A stretch of 64,000 nt of DNA from Mycolicibacterium komossense. Its GTDB lineage: Bacteria > Actinomycetota > Actinomycetes > Mycobacteriales > Mycobacteriaceae. Position 1 is the stretch's first letter. Each line of letters opens with the position of its first letter. The notes under the pieces were generated by a model. The model did not search any database. It had not been told where the DNA came from and was given only the letters and a program-made list of their open reading frames with translations. The DNA lies in the NCBI RefSeq assembly GCF_025822605.1, contig NZ_JACKTY010000030.1:62001-126000 (forward strand), in the 5' to 3' direction. The position numbers and the translations under genes are program-made. Below are positions 57,743-64,000 of this stretch, one piece after another.

Positions 57743-58360
57743 GGTTTCCCCGTCTTCGCAGGCGTCCGCTTGGTGGCGCGCGGCCTGCATTCCCTGCCAG
57801 CGGCGGGCCTGAGGGGCATCGAGACCGATCTGGTCGAGAATCCGAACTACCACGTGGTCGACGATGTCATCGATCGATTTAGGATGGTTGTAGAAGGCTG
57901 GCATCGGTGGGACGATCTTGACGCCCATCCGACTCAACGCGAGCATGTTCTCCAAATGAACCGTGTTCAACGGTGTTTCGCGGGGCGAGAGCACTAGCGG
58001 GCGTCCCTCCTTGAGCACGACGTCCGCCGCACGACACACGAGGTTGTCCCCGGTCCCGTGCCGGATGGCCGCGAGGGTGCGCATGCTGCAGGGTACGACG
58101 ACCATCCCCAAGGTAGTGAAAGACCCCGACGAGATTGCTGCTCCCTGATCACCGAGTTTGTAGGTGACATCCGCCAGGGCGGCGACCTGGCGCACGGTAT
58201 AGGAGGTTTCCATTTCGATGTTGGATCGGGCCCACGTGCTCAGCACGAGGTGCGTTTCCACCGCGGGCATCTCGCGCAGGGTCTCCAGCATCCGTACTGC
58301 GAACGGCGCGCCGCTGGCACCGGTAACTGCCACGATCAAGCGCTTGGGTTCGTTCATCAC
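57725..58360 (-). CDS. UbiX-type flavin prenyltransferase
   Basis: 211 aa. It makes prenylated FMN, the cofactor of UbiD decarboxylases, from FMNH2 and dimethylallyl phosphate. The Rossmann-like start IVAVTGASGAPFAVRMLETL, the SSGSFTTLGMVVVPCSMRTLA segment (in adjoining parts), KEGRPLVLSPRETPLNTVHLENML and the C-terminal PAFYNHPKSIDDIVDHVVVR are all present, with the conserved Ser/Glu pair. ATG 58360 overlaps the split-barrel gene's stop by 4 bases. It is the last gene of the ubiD operon. The 3' end overlaps LysR by 18 bases. Confidence 0.93.
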   Translation of the reverse strand: MMNEPKRLIVAVTGASGAPFAVRMLETLREMPAVETHLVLSTWARSNIEMETSYTVRQVAALADVTYKLGDQGAAISSGSFTTLGMVVVPCSMRTLAAIRHGTGDNLVCRAADVVLKEGRPLVLSPRETPLNTVHLENMLALSRMGVKIVPPMPAFYNHPKSIDDIVDHVVVRILDQIGLDAPQARRWQGMQAARHQADACEDGETSVTAG

Positions 58361-58830
58361 GTCTCCTGACCGCCTTCGAGCGAGGTCTGAAGCCGGGCAA
58401 TCATTGCGGCACTGCGCGGCCAGTCTTCGAGCGCAGACAGTTCAGCTGAAGTGCGGAAGGACAATGGAGACAACGGTATTCCGATGTCATCGCGCTTGTG
58501 TTCAACGAGCGTAAACACACAACCCAGGATGTCGCCGTCGAGGACCGAAGCGTTCACTCGGAGCTTGATGTGGTGGCAGGCCGTCCCATTCACGACAATC
58601 AACCCAGCGGCGCCGCTGCGCCGCACGTTCTGGCGGGTCCGGCGCGAAGCGATCGCCGCCAACAGCGTGTTGCCATCCAGACCCGGCTCAATCTCGGAGC
58701 GCGACAGCAGCGCGGCATGCGGATATCCCCGATCGTCGACGGTCAGGAATGGGAATGCCTGCGCATTCACGTCGGACGAAGGGAACCCGCGCAAGACGGC
58801 GGCGACCTCATCAGGGATGGCGAGCATCAT
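58357..58830 (-). CDS. FMN-binding split-barrel protein (PNPOx-like) in decarboxylase operon
   Basis: 157 aa. It has the pyridoxamine-phosphate-oxidase-like split barrel: FPFLTVDDRGYPHAALLSRSE, then LLAAIASRRTRQNVRRSGAAG and LIVVNGTACHHIKLRV, with a long C-terminal helix. Such proteins bind FMN (or F420/heme) and reduce it or aid electron transfer. In vanillate-type decarboxylase operons the third gene is a small subunit (VdcD, about 75 aa); here it is replaced by this protein. It could supply reduced FMN to UbiX or act on the substrate. It lies between ubiD and ubiX, overlapping ubiX by 4 bases and 45 bases after ubiD. Confidence 0.82.
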   Translation of the reverse strand: MMLAIPDEVAAVLRGFPSSDVNAQAFPFLTVDDRGYPHAALLSRSEIEPGLDGNTLLAAIASRRTRQNVRRSGAAGLIVVNGTACHHIKLRVNASVLDGDILGCVFTLVEHKRDDIGIPLSPLSFRTSAELSALEDWPRSAAMIARLQTSLEGGQET

Positions 58831-58875
58831 CGAGCAGTCCTTTCTTGGTATGCCTGGTCGCGGCTTCGATCACGC

Positions 58876-60315
58876 CTACATCGCCAGCGTCGCCTTCCAG
58901 CGCTCGCGGATCTCGGCTCGGTAAGGCTCCTCGAATCGGTTCGCCCGCGGAAAAGAGTCCTTCCACGCAAAGGGCTTGCACGCATCAATGAGCACGATTC
59001 CCATTGACATGTCGCCAGCCTCACGCTTCGCCGGAGACAACCGTGGGTCTATGGCGGTAGTCGGAGCGCGCAAGACCTGGATCGACTCGGATGGGTCGAC
59101 ACGGGTGAACATCGCCCACAGCACGTGGTTGATATCGGTTACGTCGATGTCCTCATCGACGACGACGAAGTAGCGGTCCATGCCACCTGTCCGCTTGCGC
59201 CCAGCCGCGGCGAGCAATGCGTGCATCGCGTCACCGGCACCGGTCTGCTCAATTGAGATGACCATCATCAGCTGCCGCGCATATGCCCATACACCACGAA
59301 TATTCTGGACACCCGCAGCCTCAAGGTGGTCCCATGTCACGGACGCCGAGTAAAGCGGAACCGCCTGGTCTCCTGCCGGGACTGTCGGGATCATCGGCGG
59401 CGCACCAAGAATGATCGGTGAGTCACGATGCAAGATCCGCTTCACACGGGCCACGGTTTCATCTCCGGCATGTGTGAAGTAGCCCGTCCACTCGCCGAAC
59501 GGGCCTTCGGGAACCGACTCCTCTTCGACGGGCGGCAACTCACCTTCGAAGACAATCTCAGCGTGAGCCGGGATTGGCAGGCTCGTCAGGGGCCCAGCGA
59601 TCACCTCGACACCGACGCCGCGAAGCCCGCCAGCCACATCGTATTCGCAGACACCTGCGGGAGCGGCGACGGCGGCGGCGGTGGTCAGGATCGGATCCGA
59701 CCCCACCACCACTGCGATCGGGCAGGCCTGGCCTCTGTCCCAGTACTTCTTCGCGATCGCGAGGGCGTGCCGGTTGCCCAGCATCCACAGGGAGAGTCGG
59801 TCCTTACCCTGCACGCATCCACGGTAGGTACCGACATTGACCCATCCGGTGTCCGGATCGCGGGTGATCACCATGCAGGCAGTCCCGATGTAGCGGCCAC
59901 CATCTCCGTCATGCCAGCGCGGAGTCGGGAAGATGGTCAGGTCGACATCGTCGCCTTCGATGCTGTTCTCGAGCACCGCTCCTTCGCGAACCTCCACGGG
60001 CGCAATCGGTTCGATCCGCTTACTCAGGTCCTTCCAGGCCCGAATAATGTCGATTCCGGGAGTGTCGGCGGGCAATCCCAATGCCACCGCACACCGCGGG
60101 ACTGTCCCCATGAAATTGGTGAAGACCCGATACCCCTTTGGGTATCCAGGGATACTGTCGAAGAGCAGCGCCGGCCCCTCTCTCTCGGCTGAAAGCTCAG
60201 TAATGCAGCCGATTTCGAGATCCCAGTTGGCTCCGTGCACGGTGCGCACCTCGTCTTCGCCCAACTTCTCAGTGAGCGTGTCGATGTAGTGCCGCAAATC
60301 GCGAAATACAGTCAT
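58876..60315 (-). CDS. UbiD-family prenyl-FMN decarboxylase
   Basis: 479 aa reversible decarboxylase that uses prenylated FMN. Typical sequence is GYPKGYRVFTNFMGTVPRCAVALG (in adjoining parts), the Arg of the prFMN site in FPTPRWHDGDGGRYIGT, catalytic Glu in EFEG-like FEGELPPVEEESVPEGPFGEWTGYF (about 255-279, divided by the loop) and the conserved C-terminal MGIVLIDACKPF. The substrate is unknown: phenolic, cinnamic, or polycyclic aromatic acids are usual. With ubiX and a PNPOx-like gene downstream it is a complete, self-sufficient system. ATG 60315; no clear ribosome-binding site. Confidence 0.94.
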   Translation of the reverse strand: MTVFRDLRHYIDTLTEKLGEDEVRTVHGANWDLEIGCITELSAEREGPALLFDSIPGYPKGYRVFTNFMGTVPRCAVALGLPADTPGIDIIRAWKDLSKRIEPIAPVEVREGAVLENSIEGDDVDLTIFPTPRWHDGDGGRYIGTACMVITRDPDTGWVNVGTYRGCVQGKDRLSLWMLGNRHALAIAKKYWDRGQACPIAVVVGSDPILTTAAAVAAPAGVCEYDVAGGLRGVGVEVIAGPLTSLPIPAHAEIVFEGELPPVEEESVPEGPFGEWTGYFTHAGDETVARVKRILHRDSPIILGAPPMIPTVPAGDQAVPLYSASVTWDHLEAAGVQNIRGVWAYARQLMMVISIEQTGAGDAMHALLAAAGRKRTGGMDRYFVVVDEDIDVTDINHVLWAMFTRVDPSESIQVLRAPTTAIDPRLSPAKREAGDMSMGIVLIDACKPFAWKDSFPRANRFEEPYRAEIRERWKATLAM

Positions 60316-60955
60316 ATCGCACGTAGAGGTCGCGCCTCACGGGCCCGACCTATCCCCTTCCGTTCATTGACATTTCAGGATTCAGACTCAGCGGTGTGGC
60401 GGTCCGATGGCGCCGTCCCGATCGCTGAGTCAACTGTCGCCGAAGTCGAGACATATGTCTAATAGCTGGTTCTGATATCTGCGATCTGAATTGCAGATGT
60501 CAAATGGGCGGGGTGCCGGACTGATGCGTGTGGGGCCCGCGTCATGGAAGGTGACCGACCTACCCGGATATGACTGCCATCCCATGCCAACACTGGACCG
60601 GCATGTGTCGTCACGGATGGAATTGCAGGTTGACGTGCTACTCGGACTGGAGGCCAGCGCAATCGGCAAGGCGTTGAAGCGGGCTGGTGTCACGCTGCGA
60701 ACGCCGGTGGCAGATCGCTGCCACGGAGAGCAGTCCGGCTGAGCGTGAGATCTCGGTCCGACTCGGAGCCGGTTCGACTCACAACCGGGTGGCTGTGTGT
60801 CTGGGCCAACCGCGAACGACTCGATTCATTGTCAGTGTTAGCCGTGCATGCTCCCGATATCCTTGTTGTCGACGATTGCCTGAGAGCCTTGACCGAAGTC
60901 AGGCAAGCGATTACAGAGACATGGTCGATAGCTAAACTCCCTCAAGGAAGGTGTT
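60316..60955. other. 640-base region between ubiD and the ATP-grasp gene
   Basis: No convincing gene. It holds TTGACA at 60367-60372, which lacks a good -10 partner, and one short frame at 60491-60742. Composition is mixed, with AT-rich stretches (for example 60450-60480). It marks the border of the low-GC segment. Confidence 0.5.
60491..60742 (+). CDS. Possible small HTH-like protein or remnant
   Basis: 83 aa. The C-terminal part LLGLEASAIGKALKRAGVTL reads like a helix-turn-helix with its recognition helix (ASAIGKALKRAGV), as at the end of resolvase-type or small regulatory proteins. The N-terminal half has no likeness to anything known to me. No good ribosome-binding site is seen. It may be the broken end of a mobile-element protein. 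Weak support. Confidence 0.25.
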   Translation: MQMSNGRGAGLMRVGPASWKVTDLPGYDCHPMPTLDRHVSSRMELQVDVLLGLEASAIGKALKRAGVTLRTPVADRCHGEQSG

Positions 60956-62245
60956 ATGGCGAGACCACGGCGCCTCCTTTACCTCGATACGCGGGGCTTG
61001 CCCAACGAGCGGCAAGCGGAAATCCTCGCCGCCACCAATCATGGGGATACCGTAGTGATGGCTACCAGTAACCCACAGCAATATCGCGGTTACGACCTTG
61101 AACATGTGATCACTGCCCCCCTCAACGACCACCCCACTGCCGAACGCGTCATTCTCTCAGCGCTGCGCGAAGCTAGACTAAAAATTGATGGAGTCATAGC
61201 CTGGAAGGACGGCGAGGTCGAGCTCGCTGCCAGAATCGGTGCCGCACTAGGATTACCAGCAACACCGCTAAAGATGGTGCCCAACGTTCGAAATAAGTTC
61301 CGTACCCGGCAAGCCTTGGAGCAACTGGTCGGCGCCAATCCACGCTATCATCCCATACGCAGTAGCAGCGATCTCGTAAAAGCACTATCCGTCACCGGAG
61401 TCCCTTGCCTGATCAAGCCGGCAGGAAATTCCGGCGGCCGTGGGATCCGTCGAATAAACAGCGATTCCGACCCGGAGGAGGTCTACCGCGAATTCATTCA
61501 TTACAACGCGGCACAATCCGAGCCAATGTATCAATACTACAATGACATTGCACTTGTCGAAGAAGTGCTCACTGGCAGCGAGCATTCGATTTCTGGTCTG
61601 GTAGCGGACGGTCGAGTGAGCATACTTGCCGTGGTGGACAAGGAATTTGATCGAAGTCTGTCGTTGCAGTATCAGAACGTTGTCCCGACACTGTTGGCGG
61701 AAAAAGAGATCGCCAGGCTACTGGTCCTCGCTCGTGCTGCGGTCACGGCAACCGGCATCGACAACTGCGGATTTCACATCGATGTGATGCTCACTGCCTC
61801 AGGGCCGAAGATTTTAGAAATCGGCGGCCGGCTCGGTGGAGAGCTCATCAACTCACACCTCATTCCGCTGGCACAGCCATCGCTGAATCCGTACAGAATG
61901 TTAATCGATATCGTGACAGGAACCACGATCTCGATTGAGGAAGACTATACCGGCAGCTACCGATCCCAAGCGGGGGCGCGAATGGTGATGCCCCCAAACT
62001 TTGGGACTATAGTCGCGATTTCGGGTGTCGAACGGGTACGCTGTGATTCTCGCTGCCGCGACTTTGTCCAGCTTTACGGACCTGGCTCTCAGATGGTCCC
62101 ACCTCGCATTCAGTACAAGGCATTCGAAATTGGCTACATCGTTGCCCAGTCCACGACCGGCGACATAATGGACGCACTTAACGATCTCGCAGGACGCATC
62201 GACGTGACAATGGCCGACACATGCAATGGACGGAGCGATCAATGA
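60956..62245 (+). CDS. ATP-grasp carboxylate-amine ligase-like enzyme
   Basis: 429 aa ATP-grasp protein. The ATP-binding loop is CLIKPAGNSGGRGIRR at about 151-166, the adenine strand ALVEEVL at about 199-205, and the magnesium site HIDVMLT with EIGGRLGGELINSH at 288-301, so the active-site residues are intact. The N-terminal domain (1-110) is a Rossmann-like preATP-grasp fold. A C-terminal subdomain follows. Such enzymes join a carboxylate to an amine via acyl phosphate, as in dipeptide or peptide-like natural products. ATG 60956 follows AAGGAAGG at a good distance. Its codons are richer in A/T than the rest of the window, so transfer is likely. Confidence 0.92.
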   Translation: MARPRRLLYLDTRGLPNERQAEILAATNHGDTVVMATSNPQQYRGYDLEHVITAPLNDHPTAERVILSALREARLKIDGVIAWKDGEVELAARIGAALGLPATPLKMVPNVRNKFRTRQALEQLVGANPRYHPIRSSSDLVKALSVTGVPCLIKPAGNSGGRGIRRINSDSDPEEVYREFIHYNAAQSEPMYQYYNDIALVEEVLTGSEHSISGLVADGRVSILAVVDKEFDRSLSLQYQNVVPTLLAEKEIARLLVLARAAVTATGIDNCGFHIDVMLTASGPKILEIGGRLGGELINSHLIPLAQPSLNPYRMLIDIVTGTTISIEEDYTGSYRSQAGARMVMPPNFGTIVAISGVERVRCDSRCRDFVQLYGPGSQMVPPRIQYKAFEIGYIVAQSTTGDIMDALNDLAGRIDVTMADTCNGRSDQ

Positions 62246-62365
62246 GCACCTCCATATATTGGCGATGCCGTGCCGCCCCACCTGCCGCATGTAGGCGAAC
62301 AACCCCAGCTTTTCCCAATAGCTTCTGCCGGGGACACTTCTGATGTGCACTCGTGGACGTTCGAC

Positions 62366-63310
62366 TCAGATGCAGTAGTCCCCGGGCCATCCCGCGATCG
62401 GGTCTCGCCCGAATCCGACGAGAGATGACGTCCGTCCGTCTGCATCGCAATCCATGACGGTGTATCCGGTAGGGAGGATTGGGTATCTGCCTGTCGCAGG
62501 GGAAACGACGACCGACGGATGTAAACGGTGAAGTAGCTCGTCGAGGTCACATCGGTATTGATCATGCGTACCATCGGACTTAGTCACGACACCGCCTGGG
62601 GTGCTGGCTCCTCCTGTCCGGTCGATCACGACGGTATGTACGGTGCTGGTGCAGCTTGTGTTCAGTGCACGACGGTTGAGGGCTGCCGTGATTTGGGCAG
62701 CTTCGCAATCGTCGCCGGACAGCACTACCGCACATCCTCCTGTTGCACCGACGATCGTTGTGTGGGCGCCAAACGATCGCTTGAGACTTCTCCATGTCTG
62801 TGGCCTTCCGGTTACGTACACCGGGACGGACCGGTCGACAGCGAACCGCATCAGTTCGGCGGGGTCGTGGTCGTCGACCTGTCCGTAGTCTTCGAGCTGA
62901 AGGGCGCGAATCAGCGGTGTGATCACCGAGGTCGCTTGCCGGCGGCACTCGGGTGCGACTCCGACAAGGGTGTTGATGCCCAGCGCCATGAATGGCGCTG
63001 CGCGCCTGAGGGTGTGGACTGCGAACCCATAGCGCGGCAAGAGCGCTACGACGGTACTTGGGATTGAGCGTGGCGGCATGGAGGAGTGAAGGGTGGTCGC
63101 GATCGTCCGTCGAGCCAGCCAATTGAGGAATGCTGCCATCTCGAACCGCAGGCAGTGCGCCCAGTCGGAGACGGACATTCGATCGTCTTGAGTCTGTGCT
63201 GCAAGGCTTTTGAACTCTTGTGACCAGATGAGAGATTCGAGACGCCCGAGGTCAACGTGGGGTACAGCAGTGGTCGGAATGACCATGCCGACTTGGCTTA
63301 TGCCCGCCAT
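62366..63310 (-). CDS. Short divergent aldehyde-dehydrogenase-fold protein
   Basis: 314 aa, no confident family call. The order of elements fits the ALDH/acyl-reductase fold: PFMALGINTLVGVAPE (about 106-121) where the cofactor Lys motif would be, SVPVYVTGRPQTWRSL (161-176) for the FTGS motif, IVGATGGCAVVLSGDD (186-201) for ELGG, and NRRALNTSCTSTVHTVVID (212-230) with a Cys220 in the catalytic position. The Lys and Glu of normal dehydrogenases are absent. Length is about 150 aa less than usual. It may be an acyl-transfer or inactive relative, or a LuxC-like protein. ATG 63310 overlaps the upstream gene by 13 bases; ATG 63286 is possible. Confidence 0.6.
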   Translation of the reverse strand: MAGISQVGMVIPTTAVPHVDLGRLESLIWSQEFKSLAAQTQDDRMSVSDWAHCLRFEMAAFLNWLARRTIATTLHSSMPPRSIPSTVVALLPRYGFAVHTLRRAAPFMALGINTLVGVAPECRRQATSVITPLIRALQLEDYGQVDDHDPAELMRFAVDRSVPVYVTGRPQTWRSLKRSFGAHTTIVGATGGCAVVLSGDDCEAAQITAALNRRALNTSCTSTVHTVVIDRTGGASTPGGVVTKSDGTHDQYRCDLDELLHRLHPSVVVSPATGRYPILPTGYTVMDCDADGRTSSLVGFGRDPIAGWPGDYCI

Positions 63311-64000
63311 GACATGCGTTGCCGTAGCGCGCCGGTGCCTGAGCTGTAGTGCCGTTCGATACCGTCGAGGAAAGACCACGCGAGGCTGGCTGCTACGGCG
63401 GCATGAGTGCGGCTGCATGTGCTGATTGGCGCCGACTTGAGTGTTTCTTCAAGTCTTAGTGTGGGTTTGGCGTCGTGGCCGAGTACTTGGTCGATGGCAT
63501 CGTGGTCGCGCAGTGCGGTGAGCAGTGCCCCGTTATTTGGATTGGCTGTATCGATTGTCCGGTAAAAGTCCTCGCCTCGGTTGTTCTGACGTGTCTCAGA
63601 GAGGCTTCTCTGTAAGAAGGTTGACACGAGGACATACGCTGTCCAGTCTTGGTGAGCGATGTTTTGCAGGAATCCGACGAAGGCGACTGTGGTGGGTAGT
63701 GGTCGCATTGATGCCGGTTCTTGGATTCCGGCGTGACGGGCTAACGCGCGCCCGAGCATGTCGCAATGGGTGAGTTCGTCGTCGAGATGCTCGATGAGTT
63801 GTGCGCGGATCTTTGGGCATGTGGTGGAGGCAATCGCGGCACCGACGTGGCCAGCTGCGGAGGCTAGATAATGGTAGTTCTCCAGAACATATCCGGCGAT
63901 GAGTTCCGGTTCGGCCGCCGCATCGGTCATGGCGTCCCATAGATCGTGACCGTCGATGGCTCGCAGCCATCCGGTTACGAAACCGTCGAGTTCGTTGGTA
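63298..64000 (-). CDS. Heme-oxygenase-like diiron/TenA-fold protein, partial
   Basis: The frame is open to the window edge, so the N-terminus is missing; 233 residues are visible. The all-helical pattern and metal-type motifs fit the heme-oxygenase-like diiron family (iron-containing redox enzymes, SznF/CADD/TenA superfamily): VLENYHYLASAAGHVG then, 20 residues on, LIEHLDDELTHCDML, with E, H, D and H at the spacing of iron ligands. Such enzymes oxidise or cleave amino acid or fatty acid derivatives using O2. It overlaps the ALDH-like gene by 13 bases, so both are in one operon. Neighbouring ATP-grasp enzyme suggests a natural-product pathway. Confidence 0.72.
   Translation of the reverse strand, partial: TNELDGFVTGWLRAIDGHDLWDAMTDAAAEPELIAGYVLENYHYLASAAGHVGAAIASTTCPKIRAQLIEHLDDELTHCDMLGRALARHAGIQEPASMRPLPTTVAFVGFLQNIAHQDWTAYVLVSTFLQRSLSETRQNNRGEDFYRTIDTANPNNGALLTALRDHDAIDQVLGHDAKPTLRLEETLKSAPISTCSRTHAAVAASLAWSFLDGIERHYSSGTGALRQRMSWRA

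Overview
The window is high-GC actinobacterial DNA, most likely from a fast-growing, free-living Mycobacterium (Mycolicibacterium). The evidence is the gene content and order. An MmpL C-terminus, citA, gltA2, prrA, accD3, echA6, an Rv0906-like lactonase-fold protein, a beta-lactamase-fold lipoprotein, ctpE, an Rv0909/Rv0910-like pair and an Rv0913c/Rv0914c-like dioxygenase/thiolase pair appear in the order I recall from the M. tuberculosis Rv0889c-Rv0914c region. That comparison is from memory, not an alignment.

Layout. 1-10.8 kb is mostly backbone: MmpL (partial), two citrate synthase-family genes, pdxH, two MFS exporters with nearby TetR and MarR regulators, an SDR, an FKBP and the response regulator PrrA. 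The prrB kinase gene expected beside prrA is missing. 10.9-32.9 kb is a large block between prrA and accD3 that I regard as accessory: a phospholipase D-like protein with a split chromate-type transporter, a heterodimeric ABC exporter, two acyl-CoA ligases, an aromatic-amine utilisation locus (IclR, two APC permeases, aldehyde dehydrogenase, TPQ copper amine oxidase) with repeated GAAT-N4-ATTC sites, decayed HNH and transposase genes, and an FAD monooxygenase/TetR pair with a near-textbook operator.

32.9-40.9 kb returns to backbone (accD3, echA6, MBL-fold hydrolase, serine hydrolase, ctpE, small TA-like pair). 40.9-53.0 kb holds a cyclopropane-synthase-like methyltransferase, a DevR/DevS-like two-component pair with its own Dev box, small membrane and SHOCT proteins, a complete IS481-family element, a two-RCK potassium channel, a BKACE protein, a cupin, and an ABC-F protein whose leader looks like a ribosome-mediated attenuator, followed by small membrane, acetyltransferase and lipoprotein genes. 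53.0-56.6 kb has the dioxygenase/thiolase pair and a GAF-ANTAR regulator.

56.8-60.3 kb is a LysR regulator convergent with a three-gene UbiD/UbiX-type decarboxylase operon. From about 60.3 kb to the end, base composition falls (for example 26 G+C of 60 at 61501-61560). This segment encodes an ATP-grasp ligase, a short divergent aldehyde-dehydrogenase-fold protein and a heme-oxygenase-like (TenA-like) diiron-type protein that runs off the window. It is the best candidate here for an undescribed biosynthetic system.

No tRNA, rRNA or CRISPR array was recognised.
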